Notes: a model not told the origin generated them from the letters alone. DNA of 64,000 nt from Paenibacillus sp. FSL R7-0204 (GCF_038002225.1 NZ_JBBOCA010000001.1:5332001-5396000), one strand, 5' to 3'. Numbered from the stretch's first letter, positions 53,444-62,393 are shown. Program-made: numbers and translations.

Positions 53444-54154
53444 ATGGATAGTCAAATTAAAACAACTCAAAAGAACAAAAGAAGACGTGGACGTACAGAA
53501 GAGTACCCTGTAGAAATGTTGAAACAATTAGCATTAGAGGTCAAAGAAAAATCGAACGGGGCAAAACTCACAAATTTAAAATTAGAGAAAGAAACAGGGA
53601 TTGGGCGAAATACGTGGAGTCGAAAATTATCTGACTTTATTGATGAACTAAATAGCCCTGTTATGGGTTACAGGAAACTAAATAATGAAGATGATGTTTA
53701 TTTACCAAGTATAGCAAGTATAATCGAGGCGTATGGCGATAATAAAAGCGAACTCATGAATAAACTGATGGACGTTGAACAATTATATCAAAAGCTTTAC
53801 GGAGATCTAGTTGAACGGGAACGCGAAGTGAAAGATTATCAAAAATTAAAAGAAGAGGTTACAAAACTACGCTTGGATGTCCAAAAATACAAAAAACAAG
53901 CTTTCCATTATGAAGCCCTTTACAAACAGTTTGTTCTCTCAAGCACTTTCGAACATCTACGTAATGAACAAGGAATCTCAGAGAATGTTATTGCGTTTGA
54001 GAAAAATGTCCCTGAGAACACAAAACTAAAAAATTTAAAATCGTTCTTCCCAAATAATAATGAGCTTTCTCTGCCCAATGTAAATTCCGAAAAAGGCAAT
54101 GCAAATTTAGATTTCTTAAAAAATATCGCTCCAGATTTACTGGATGACGAATAA
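53444..54154 (+). CDS. HTH/coiled-coil accessory protein of the recombinase module
   Basis: 236 residues. A basic start (KNKRRRGRTEEYP) leads into a helix-turn-helix-like segment (LTNLKLEKETGIGRNTWSRKLSDFIDELN), then a coiled coil (LVEREREVKDYQKLKEEVTKLRLDVQKYKKQAFHYEALYKQ). The layout recalls TnpC of Tn554-like elements and the small third protein of other recombinase trios, though this one is larger. It is 9 bp after recombinase 2 and 17 bp before the HD gene, so all are probably one operon. Confidence 0.7.
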   Translation: MDSQIKTTQKNKRRRGRTEEYPVEMLKQLALEVKEKSNGAKLTNLKLEKETGIGRNTWSRKLSDFIDELNSPVMGYRKLNNEDDVYLPSIASIIEAYGDNKSELMNKLMDVEQLYQKLYGDLVEREREVKDYQKLKEEVTKLRLDVQKYKKQAFHYEALYKQFVLSSTFEHLRNEQGISENVIAFEKNVPENTKLKNLKSFFPNNNELSLPNVNSEKGNANLDFLKNIAPDLLDDE

Positions 54155-54171
54155 AAAGGATTGATATTCTT

Positions 54172-55311
54172 ATGAAAAACGGAAAATTCACCAGCACTAT
54201 CTTACAAATGCAATACGTTCCGAGATGGAGTGAATATGCTCCACGATTTAAGGATAATGCAGCAAGCCATAGTTTTCGATGCGCTGCTATCGCAATATTA
54301 ATCGGAATTATCGAGGAAAAAGTATTTAATAATCCCGTGGACAAACTATCGCTTGTTGCAAGAGCACTGCTTCATGATCTAAATGAAACTGTAACCTCGT
54401 CCATAAAACATGTTACAAAGAAGGACCCTTTGGTTGAGGCACATATCAAATCTTTGGAAAAAGAAGTCAGCCAAGATATCGTTTCTTATCTGTCAAAATC
54501 TTTACGCCCATATTTTCATGATTTTATTGTCAACGCAGAGGATGATTCATATTTGGGACAACTTGTAAACGCTATTGACGAATTTGACGCCATGTTGTTC
54601 TGTCACCGAGAGGATATTTCTGATAACAGCCCATACTTCCATGAACAATTCATCTATTTCCACAAAAAAATTCACCAATCTCGCCTGCAATCCATTAAAT
54701 GGTTGGTTGAAGGATTTGATAAGCGTGAAGGCTTGTATGAATTTATTGGCTATATCCTAAATCTTGATACCGTCGAACGTTGGAACGGAAACTTTAATTT
54801 AATCCCTGACAACGATGCAACTCACTCTTTTCGCGTAGCAGCACTTTCGTTATTTAACGGATTGCTCGAACAAGAACGATTTGGGAAAACGGAAATTGAT
54901 GTATACAGTTTGGTTTGCAAATCAATTTTGCATGATCTTGTCGAAGTAATTAGCGGTGACGTAATTTCAAAAATTAAAAAATACACTGAAGATATCAAAA
55001 GATCTTTTGAGTTATACGAGAAGGAAGTCGCAAGTTCCATGGTGAAAAAGCTTCCTCCACTTTTTCACGAAGCAATACATGAATTCATGGTGGAGTGCAA
55101 AAACGATACTTATGAGGGAGAACTTGTGGATATTGCTGACAAGATTGATGCATTGATCAAATCCAACTTAGAAATGCGCAATAATCCACACTATGCTAGC
55201 ACTTATTTTGAGCAATTAACAAGTATTCAACATCGTTTTGAAAATCCTTGCGTTATCTTCTTCCTCGCATATATTCTGCATGATCTGACTTACTCAAGTT
55301 TTATTCGGTAA
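54172..55311 (+). CDS. Protein with two tandem YfbR-like HD domains
   Basis: 379 residues. Domain 1 (about 1-185): MQYVPRWSEY and AASHSFRCAAIA give the first His, ARALLHDLNETV the His-Asp pair and the nearby Glu, and NAIDEFDAML the last Asp. Domain 2 (about 190-379) repeats the series: NLDTVERWNGNF, DATHSFRVAALS, SILHDLVEVISGDV and DIADKIDAL. All metal ligands and the Glu of YfbR-type deoxynucleotide 5'-nucleotidases are present in both halves. AAAGGA lies upstream; a strong terminator follows. It lies in the island that cuts a host yfbR-like gene. It could replace that function or deplete nucleotides as a defence; neither is shown. Confidence 0.82.
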   Translation: MKNGKFTSTILQMQYVPRWSEYAPRFKDNAASHSFRCAAIAILIGIIEEKVFNNPVDKLSLVARALLHDLNETVTSSIKHVTKKDPLVEAHIKSLEKEVSQDIVSYLSKSLRPYFHDFIVNAEDDSYLGQLVNAIDEFDAMLFCHREDISDNSPYFHEQFIYFHKKIHQSRLQSIKWLVEGFDKREGLYEFIGYILNLDTVERWNGNFNLIPDNDATHSFRVAALSLFNGLLEQERFGKTEIDVYSLVCKSILHDLVEVISGDVISKIKKYTEDIKRSFELYEKEVASSMVKKLPPLFHEAIHEFMVECKNDTYEGELVDIADKIDALIKSNLEMRNNPHYASTYFEQLTSIQHRFENPCVIFFLAYILHDLTYSSFIR

Positions 55312-55322
55312 CGACACTTGCA

Positions 55323-55354
55323 TTTAAGGCCACTTCAAGTAAAGTGGCCTTAAA
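55323..55354 (+). terminator. Terminator of the recombinase-HD operon
   Basis: Perfect arms TTTAAGGCCACTT and AAGTGGCCTTAAA with a 6-nt loop, 12 nt after the HD gene stop. The flanking T run is short. Confidence 0.75.
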
Positions 55355-55359
55355 TACGA

Positions 55360-56400
55360 AATTAAAAACTATAATCATTAAAAATACTCATTATGAAACG
55401 TCCTCTCCATTCAACCCAGATAAATAAATGTGATTTAGCACTGTCTTTGGACAAGATTCCCATCAAAATGAGGACAACGTGTTCCATCGCCCCATGGACT
55501 AGATAGACTTGTAATAACAATATTAAAAGCAAAAGCATAATTAAATCCTGTAAATATAATCATTTGCAATTTTTACTAATGCAATCAATTATCATTATTT
55601 CATCTAGAACTACTTATGTTCTTTGTTTTGATGTTAGTAATATTTGTACATGTACAATTAATTACAATTTGATGACTTTACTTATAGATACCTACGTTAA
55701 TATATACAAACACAATTCCACTTAATTATAATTAATTCGCCTATACCTCAATTCGAGCTAGATATCTATTTATACTATTGCATACAAAACTACTTGTATT
55801 TTTTATTGTGAAATTGTAATTACATCAGTAAACATATTATACATTTATTTACGACTTCACTTTTCTAATAATATTAAAATCAAATTCTCATGTGGTTTCA
55901 AATAATTCTTGATCTACTACTTAATTAGCTCTCTTAACTTAGGTTAAACTTAAATCAGAGTGTTGTATAGAAAAACCACTTATACCTATATATACGCTTA
56001 TCTATAAATCTGTTCTCACATGCATATATAAATCATTTTATGCTTTCACATCTGCAATTAATATTAGGTTTGCGTATACTGTTAGATACACGATTATCAA
56101 TAAAATCATTTCCACTTATATATCAGCTATTATTTAAATTACCCCCTATATAATTTATAGCAGATACAGTTATTTAATAGAGCACATAATCAGTCATGTC
56201 TATACTTATACATTAACTGTTACTCTTGTACTTGCACTTGCAGTTATAATTACAAGTATTTATGCTTACATATAACTATCACACTTAGCAAAACATTTTT
56301 GAATATACCTGACATAAACAAAGAAACACCCGTAAAAAATGAGTACTCCTAATAGATTAACCACTACTACAAAGTTTAAATTCAGTCCAATCTATCAAGT
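55360..56400. other. 1-kb AT-rich, G-poor non-coding stretch
   Basis: No open frame on either strand. Sampled lines have C two to four times as frequent as G on the plus strand, with many ACTTATA, TATATA and TTACA words. It contains the perfect palindrome TTGTACATGTACAA at 55644-55657. No tRNA or clear terminator is seen inside. It could be decayed DNA, an island regulatory region or an unstructured RNA. Confidence 0.55.
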
Positions 56401-56415
56401 AATTGATTTACTAAT

Positions 56416-56691
56416 TCAATTGAGGATTCCCCTAATATCTGATAATAAGTCATGCGGATCGTTACCACCGCCAAAAATATAGTAACAATTTTCAAGATAA
56501 CTGTTCTGCACTGTAATGAGAAATTCGTTTGAATTGTTAGATTTCCACAGTCGTATCGTTTTCACTAACGATTCAGAATGACGGTATGTTTCATTAACGA
56601 GAAACTCTGTATGGGCTACAACGCTCTCGACCCAGGTTTTCCTAGTAAATAAAGAGCGTTTATTCGAAAGTCTAGATAAGCAATCAACCTG
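56416..56691 (-). pseudogene. Open-frame remnant without a start codon
   Basis: 91 codons with normal-looking protein sequence (VESVVAHTEFLVNETYRHSE, TIRLWKSNNSNEFLITVQNSY, CYYIFGGGNDPHDLLSDIRG) ending in a stop at 56416. A stop codon lies directly upstream and no ATG or well-placed GTG/TTG occurs near the N-terminal end. Probably the 3' part of a gene whose beginning was lost, perhaps a fourth member of the AAA+ cassette. Family unknown. Confidence 0.4.
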
Positions 56692-56707
56692 TTATTTTCA
56701 GTTGTAA

Positions 56708-56986
56708 TCAGTGCATGAATGCATTGATAAAATCCCCAATAATCCGAGGGATTCCACCGTACTCCTTCAACTGTTGGTATGAGAAATATAAAAAGTACAA
56801 CACGACAAAAAACAAGGCTATGCGAACCCATTTCGGTAATAATTCATTGAACACCCAGAGCGCCCACTTCAGCATTCCCACAACAAGGGCTTTCATCAAC
56901 CCAGCAACTTCGTTTAAAATCGTCTTTGTGAGTTGTGTGGACTTTTTCTTAGCTAATTTGCTAGCTAAGTATTCTAATAACACCAT
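56708..56986 (-). CDS. Small membrane protein of the AAA+ cassette
   Basis: 92 residues. An amphipathic N-terminus (LEYLASKLAKKKSTQLTKTILNEVAGLMKAL) is followed by one or two hydrophobic segments (KWALWVFNELLPKWVRIALFFVVLYFLYFSY). GAGGAGC lies before the ATG. It starts 18 bp after the double AAA+ gene and is probably co-translated. It could be the membrane target or partner of the ATPase. No family recognised. Confidence 0.7.
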   Translation of the reverse strand: MVLLEYLASKLAKKKSTQLTKTILNEVAGLMKALVVGMLKWALWVFNELLPKWVRIALFFVVLYFLYFSYQQLKEYGGIPRIIGDFINAFMH

Positions 56987-57004
56987 AGACTTGCTCCTCT
57001 CGAT

Positions 57005-59458
57005 TTACATATGCTGAATTACGCGCTCGATATCCTCTGCTTCGATCGTCATTAAATCACTGGCTCCTATTCGGACCAAGCGGTTATTCTGCTCCATACG
57101 TACTTTATCGAGCAAATTTCGGGCCCAGCGGCCATTCCCCTCTAGTCCTTCCGCCTGAGCGGATAGAGCAGCAACTCGCTCCTCTAATGCCTCTACAGCG
57201 TCAGCCGTAAGTACAAACTGCTTAGACGCAAACGAACGCTTCACAATTTCAACTATCTCATGCGCATCATAGTCGGCAAAGCCAAAGCGAAATGGGATTC
57301 GTGAACTCAGGCCAGGATTTAGCGAAAGTAAATCCTGCATTTCCTTGCTGTATCCTGCCAATATGACCACGAGTTCGCCTCTGTGGTCTTCCATGGCCTT
57401 GACGAGGACATCGATGGCCTCGCGGCCAAAATCGTTCGGCGAATCGGTTTTGGCCAGTGCATAGGCTTCATCGATGAAGAGGATACCGCCTTTTGCTTTG
57501 GCAATCAGTTCTCTCATATTGGCCTCGGTATGACCGATGAAACGACCGACGATCCCTGAACGATCTGTTTCTACCACGTGACCGTTCGTGAGTAAGCCTA
57601 GTCCATTCAGGAACTTCCCGATAATGCGTGCGACCGTCGTTTTGCCTGTACCTGGCGATCCTTCAAACAACATGTGCATGCTTATGGCTTCGGTCGATAG
57701 CCCTTGCTGTATTCGTTTTTGTTCCACTTCCACGTGATGGAGTATGCTTTGGACTTGTTCTTTAAGCGAAGTTAACCCCACCATGGCCTGAAGCTCTTGC
57801 ATCGCTTCGTCACGGAGCTCGCGCTTTCCGATAGCCGCATGATTGATCTCTTGATCCCCATACTTTCGCGGCATACCTGCGGCCAGCCGCAGATCGTCAG
57901 GCAAGATTTTGCCGACATACCGATCGGTGTTTTCCGCTGACACGCGTACATTGTGTTCTTTAACGATACGTTCTACAAAGTTTCGTGCCCAGCGGCCATT
58001 CCCTTGAATTGCTCCATTACGGTGGCAGAAATTCACAATCCCTTGGATTTCATCTTTGATAAAGCTACAATCATAGCCCTTTGCTTCCAGCATGTGCAGC
58101 GCAATTTGCGACAGCTCATGCGGCGTATAATCGGCGAAAGCAAAGGCGTACGATACCCGAGAGCGGAAGCCCTGGTTCATATCGAGGAAACGTTCCATAT
58201 CGCTAGCGTAACCCGCCATAATAACAACAATATCTTCTCGATAATCCTCCATCGCCTTGATGAGCACATCAATGGCTTCCTGGCCAAAATCACTTGGCGA
58301 GTCGGATTTAGCCAGCGCATACGCCTCATCGATAAACAAGACCCCGCCCCAGGCCGCTTCCAACAAATGAATCATTCTCTCTTCTGTCTGACCGATATGC
58401 GTTCCGACAATACTGGATCGATCCGCTTCGATCAATACACGCTCTTCGATCAGATTCAGCCCATAGAGCAAATCGACCATGATACGCGCCATTTCCGTCT
58501 TGCCTGTACCTGGCGGCCCTGAAAAGATCATATGTAAGGTGGGTTTCGTAGAAGCAATCTTTCCAAGTCGCTGGGTAATCAAATGGCCATGCATATGCTT
58601 CATAAAGCTTTGAATTTCGGCCTTGAGTGGGGCTAACCCCACCATCTGGTCGAGCGCCGCTAACGCAGCATGTAGAACTTCCTCTCGATCTTCAGAGACC
58701 TCGTTTTCGTCTTCATTATCTTCAATATACTCTTCTTCGTCTCCGTACTCTTCATCATCTATCGCCTCTTGAAGGATGGGCGGTTCAGGTACTGCAAGAA
58801 CAGCAGCAGCGGCTGAAACACGCTGAACAGGGCGTGTAGGCTGCGTGTAAACCTGTACAGGCGTTTCCACCTGAGACTGCTTGGTAGCTTGATAGGTAGC
58901 CATTCTCGCGCGGTTCACAAACCGCGCAAAGAGCCAACCTCCGAACAAGACCAGCAGGCCTCGCCAGCTAAGTGCAATGTGCTTGATCCCCTCATAATAA
59001 AAAGGATAAAAAATGACGTCCCATCCCTTTGTGATCAGCGGCACCTTGCCGATAAGCGTAACCGCGAAACCATACATCACAATCCAATACGAAAGCATAC
59101 AACCTGTAATATAGACGGAGTCTAGGTTTTGATATCGCTGGCGCATAATTGCAACGATAACTGCAACGCCTGCGGCAAGCCCTGCGATCGACAAGCCAAA
59201 GAGGCCACAAGCAACACTAAAAGCAAAACAACCGTAAGCAATAATGGCACAAATCTCCGCCACTTTTCGCGGGAGAGAAAGACCTGTTAAGAACAGCAAA
59301 AAAGCAGTCGCGCCATAGCAGAGAAAAACGACTTCAGCATGATCAACAGCGGGATCGCTGGAAAACGCACCTAGTACAGCCATAAATGCATAAATAGCAG
59401 TTAGGATTAAAATGATTCGATTTAATAGGTTAAGTGTACGATCCATCTCTTTTCTCAT
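57005..59458 (-). CDS. Membrane-anchored protein with two CbxX/SpoVK-type AAA+ domains
   Basis: 817 residues. Residues 1-190 contain about six membrane segments (ILTAIYAFMAVLGAF, AVVFLCYGATAFLLFLTGL, YWIVMYGFAVTLIG). A Gln/Pro- and Glu-rich linker (about 195-265) leads to two AAA+ modules of the CbxX/CfxQ/SpoVK/EccA type. Module 1: GPPGTGKTE, VLFIDEAYALAKSDSP, arginine finger region NQGFRSRVSYAF. Module 2: GSPGTGKTT, ILFIDEAYALAKTDSP, NPGLSSRIPFRF. All Walker residues are intact. Such proteins remodel a partner protein or complex. It is the centre of a small cassette with a zinc/membrane protein and a small membrane protein, divergent from an XRE regulator. Confidence 0.85.
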   Translation of the reverse strand: MRKEMDRTLNLLNRIILILTAIYAFMAVLGAFSSDPAVDHAEVVFLCYGATAFLLFLTGLSLPRKVAEICAIIAYGCFAFSVACGLFGLSIAGLAAGVAVIVAIMRQRYQNLDSVYITGCMLSYWIVMYGFAVTLIGKVPLITKGWDVIFYPFYYEGIKHIALSWRGLLVLFGGWLFARFVNRARMATYQATKQSQVETPVQVYTQPTRPVQRVSAAAAVLAVPEPPILQEAIDDEEYGDEEEYIEDNEDENEVSEDREEVLHAALAALDQMVGLAPLKAEIQSFMKHMHGHLITQRLGKIASTKPTLHMIFSGPPGTGKTEMARIMVDLLYGLNLIEERVLIEADRSSIVGTHIGQTEERMIHLLEAAWGGVLFIDEAYALAKSDSPSDFGQEAIDVLIKAMEDYREDIVVIMAGYASDMERFLDMNQGFRSRVSYAFAFADYTPHELSQIALHMLEAKGYDCSFIKDEIQGIVNFCHRNGAIQGNGRWARNFVERIVKEHNVRVSAENTDRYVGKILPDDLRLAAGMPRKYGDQEINHAAIGKRELRDEAMQELQAMVGLTSLKEQVQSILHHVEVEQKRIQQGLSTEAISMHMLFEGSPGTGKTTVARIIGKFLNGLGLLTNGHVVETDRSGIVGRFIGHTEANMRELIAKAKGGILFIDEAYALAKTDSPNDFGREAIDVLVKAMEDHRGELVVILAGYSKEMQDLLSLNPGLSSRIPFRFGFADYDAHEIVEIVKRSFASKQFVLTADAVEALEERVAALSAQAEGLEGNGRWARNLLDKVRMEQNNRLVRIGASDLMTIEAEDIERVIQHM

Positions 59459-59461
59459 TTT

Positions 59462-59899
59462 TTATACACTCGCGTTTGCGCTAATGTCTTGCTTTGTGAC
59501 TCGAATCGTTTGGAGTTCTTTGATGTTTCGATAAATCGAGAACGGCGCGATCGCCCAGCCTAAAGACAACGCCAAGACAGCCTTAAAGTAAGGAGCTGCT
59601 ATAAACTTTCCAAAGAACGAGTAGCCCCAAGGCACACTCAGCCCGAGATAACCGTAGCCGATGGCTCCCGCTACACCCGATGCTCCTGAGTGGACTCCGA
59701 CATAGACGCCAATAATTGCAAAAAGTACGGATACCGCAAAACTAATAATCACTCGCCGTTGCGCTAACTCATTATTCGCAAGTAAACATTGCTCGCAGAG
59801 CATCAGCGAAAATCGTTCCGAACACTCGCCACACAGACCCTTTCCACACTCTTGACACTGCGCCACTGCACCCATTCCATGATGTTGGTAACACTCCAC
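59462..59899 (-). CDS. B-box-like zinc-binding membrane protein
   Basis: 145 residues from a GTG at 59899, with AAGGGGGA upstream. The N-terminus has a Cys/His cluster (CYQHHGMGAVAQCQECGKGLCGECSERF and CEQC) like a B-box zinc finger. Three hydrophobic segments follow (VIISFAVSVLFAIIGVYVGV, GVAGAIGYGYLGLSVPWGY, AVLALSLGWAIAPFSIY). It is the first gene of the cassette, 3 bp before the AAA+ gene. The finger may recruit a substrate for the ATPase; this is inference. Confidence 0.75.
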   Translation of the reverse strand: MECYQHHGMGAVAQCQECGKGLCGECSERFSLMLCEQCLLANNELAQRRVIISFAVSVLFAIIGVYVGVHSGASGVAGAIGYGYLGLSVPWGYSFFGKFIAAPYFKAVLALSLGWAIAPFSIYRNIKELQTIRVTKQDISANASV

Positions 59900-59948
59900 C
59901 TAAAGTCCCCCTTGATTGCTTCCTTAGTTTCCCAGATATTTTAACATA

Positions 59949-59986
59949 TTGTTCCTATAAGGTACTATAACTAATTTTGTTCCTAT
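59949..59986. promoter_or_regulatory. Direct repeats in the divergent XRE/cassette promoter region
   Basis: TTGTTCCTAT occurs at 59949 and 59977, 28 bp apart, in the 142-bp gap between the two divergent starts. A perfect 10-base repeat here is a natural candidate operator for the adjacent XRE regulator. Confidence 0.45.
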
Positions 59987-60041
59987 CAGTACGTTTTTGA
60001 GTCCGTGTTAATTCTTTAGACTCAAAGTAAGGGAGGGACGT

Positions 60042-60386
60042 ATGAATATCTTGGAAACGATTGGACTACGGATTCGAGAATTACGACTAGACAAACAATG
60101 GACGCAGGAAAAGCTCGGTGAAGTAATCGGAGTATCATATAGTTATGTCGGCAGAATTGAACGGGGACAGAAAAACATCTCGCTTCAAACCTTAGAAAAA
60201 ATCGCTAAAGCCCTAGAGGTGAATGAAGCGGAATTCTTTACATACTCCCATACTGAAAAAATCAATCCAAGTGAAAAAATGAGAGAGATCCAAGAAATAA
60301 ACTTCATGCTATACAAGCAGGATCTTCAATCGATTCTAAAAATTAAGCCTGTTTTACAGGAGATGTTAAAACAGATGAAAAAATAA
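60042..60386 (+). CDS. XRE-family transcriptional regulator
   Basis: 114 residues. The helix-turn-helix fills residues 8-62 (IRELRLDKQWTQEKLGEVIGVSYSYVGRIERGQKNISLQTLEKIAKAL). The short C-terminal part is helical and could dimerise. AAGGGAGGG lies 9 nt before the ATG. It is divergent from the B-box/AAA+ cassette and probably represses it and itself. Confidence 0.9.
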   Translation: MNILETIGLRIRELRLDKQWTQEKLGEVIGVSYSYVGRIERGQKNISLQTLEKIAKALEVNEAEFFTYSHTEKINPSEKMREIQEINFMLYKQDLQSILKIKPVLQEMLKQMKK

Positions 60387-60418
60387 GCACTTGGCAGCCG
60401 CCAAGTGCTTATTTTTTC
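60384..60418. terminator. Bidirectional terminator between the XRE and DUF4062-like genes
   Basis: Arms AAGCACTTGGC and GCCAAGTGCTT around a 3-4-nt loop, with T run on the plus side (ATTTTTT) and an A-rich left side that gives T on the minus strand. Confidence 0.85.
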
Positions 60419-60419
60419 A

Positions 60420-61440
60420 TCATGGTATTCTCAATAGATCAAGAATATCACTCCCTTTAACCGTGATATCAATCTCTTTGAAATCTATGGATACCACAAT
60501 ATCTTCATACTCTACATCATTCGATCCAGTTGTATTAAAAGCTTTATCACTTATGTATATTAATCCTTTCCGTTCCAAGTTCCATAAATAAGTTACCAGT
60601 TCAGTATAATTCTTTATATTTGAATATTTTCCTTTAAAATCAGTTAACTTCAGTCCCCTACTTGTTGACATAGCAAGTTGTTTCAAAGCATATTTATCGA
60701 GGTCTGACAGATCCTCTAGAATCTCACGATATTCTTCAATAAGAACGAATCCTTTGTGAGTCATACTTAAATCGTCAAGGCTGGATTCATATCGGATTAG
60801 AGTGTTTTTCACTAAAAAGATGGAAATGTTCTCATTTTCTTTTTTATTTAATCCTATTAAATTTGCCAAAGTATACTTTGATGCTACCTGATATTTATCT
60901 CCGTCGAGCATTTTATACAGATGCGCAAGATATTGCAGATATTCCCCTTGAACTGGGATCTCAGTTATTATTTCTTCAGAACCAAATAAAGTGGGTTGAG
61001 TCTGAACTTGTGACGACACAGCTTTCTTTACTCTCTGTTGTGAACTAGCAACTCTATTTTTCAGTCTTATATTTTCTTCTTTCAAATTTTCAAAATCTGC
61101 GCCTGGAACCCATCCATGCAGATTGGGGTAACGATCCAAGATTTCGTTGAGCGCACCATGTATTGCTAACTTTATATCTTTGGTATCTACAAACATTTTT
61201 GCAATTCGACTTAAAACCTCAGTTTTAAACTCTTTCCATTTTTGATAATACTCGCGCTCAATAAAATTAATATTCTCTTTTCCTTTGCGCTCAATCGCCT
61301 CATCTGAAATTACAATGGCAAATCTAGGTTTGCTTACTTGACCAGCATAGTCGTATTCCCAGTGAGTGTAGCTCTTCTGAGTCGATGGTTCTAGGCTACC
61401 ATAACGTGCACCCAGTATAAGCAAGTAAACATCAGATTCA
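60420..61440 (-). pseudogene. DUF4062-like protein, N-terminus lost
   Basis: The frame begins at the junction with IDESDVYLLILGARYGSLEP and YTHWEYDYA. In DUF4062 proteins this is preceded by about 70 residues starting with a VF(I/L)SST strand, absent here. The rest (about 330 residues) has a coiled-coil segment (LKEENIRLKNRVASSQQRVKKAV) and a C-terminal part with helix-turn-helix character. An ATG at 61424 could still start a 334-residue product. DUF4062 resembles a TIR-like nucleotide-binding fold and often occurs in defence genes. Confidence 0.6.
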
Positions 61441-62289
61441 TCAATCCAGCGCTGATTTCTTGGTATACGAAATGAGCAAGATCTCTTCGGGCTTTACACC
61501 CTTGTGTTCCACTAAATACTTCACCTTACCCGCAATCGTAAGCGTCTTCCCACTACCTGCTCCAGCTAGCACCAAATTACTATCCTCATCGGTGATAACA
61601 GCAACCCGCTGCTGGGCATCTAGGGACTTTCCATCAATATCGCTAAGCAATTCTTCAGCTTCTAACAACTCTCTCTGGATGAACTCCTTGTTCCAATCCG
61701 ATCGAAACTTGGTTAGGCCTCTATAAACATTGATGCTGTTGGTAGTCGATTGGGAGATCCCACTGACATCCCCTGAGCTGAAGTAGTCAAACGTTTCTTT
61801 ATACTGAGAAGCCAGTTTCCCAGCTACAGAGTGTGTGAAATATTCCTTACGAGCATTCTGAACATCCAATAGAAATGCCGCAGCTCGTTCCGTTTGTGCC
61901 GTAATCTCTTCATTGAATTGCTCAGTGGTAGAGCATAGATTGGAATACATTCTCCAATATTTTTCTTTTTGCGTTTAAAAAAGGGCCTTTATATTCTCAT
62001 ATCGAGGATCGATATTACGTTCGTTGGGTACTGCCTTAAAATAGATATCAAGTAAAGGGTTAAGAGCGTAGGGAAGGTCCTGCGTATAATAATGATGCAA
62101 GTGTTTTGAGGTCGCATTCGTGATTTGCTCTTCAGAAATATAGAATCTCTGCGAGGATATTTCTTTAAACCGTTTCTGCAATCTTACATCTGAACCTGCA
62201 TTAAGCTTTATTTGATATTCAAGCTGTTCCAACATTTTATTCCATTTATGATTTTTAAAATAAGTTGTTATCCATGAAATCAAATTCAT
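61441..62289 (-). pseudogene. UvrD-like helicase N-terminal fragment with an in-frame stop
   Basis: From the ATG at 62289 (AAAGG upstream) a frame runs to a TAA at 61975-61977, then continues in the same frame to 61441. The second part has LDAQQRVAVITDEDSNLVLAGAGSGKTLTIAGKV, the Q motif and Walker A of UvrD/Rep helicases, and ILLISYTKKSA, motif Ia. Then it stops at the DUF4062 junction, so the rest of the helicase (about 500 residues or more) is gone. The N-terminal region recalls helicase-IV-type proteins. Doubly broken: a nonsense codon and a 3' deletion. Confidence 0.75.
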
Positions 62290-62360
62290 ACAAATTACCT
62301 TTCGTAAATCAAATATTTTAGAGAAACTCCACAAAGGGAAATTCAATAATAATCATATTT

Positions 62361-62393
62361 AAAAAAAGACTCCGTTATCTCGCAACGAAGTCC
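62361..62393 (-). terminator. Terminator after the NTPase gene
   Basis: On the minus strand arms GACTTCGTT and AACGGAGTC (one G-U pair) with a 7-nt loop, followed by seven T. Confidence 0.8.

Noticed and set aside
56616..56831. 71-codon minus-strand frame
   Set aside because: Overlaps the small membrane protein in another frame, without a binding site.
61951..61977. Programmed frameshift or readthrough at the TAA in the UvrD-like gene
   Set aside because: The frame is the same before and after the stop, and the gene is also cut at its 3' end, so simple decay explains it better than recoding.
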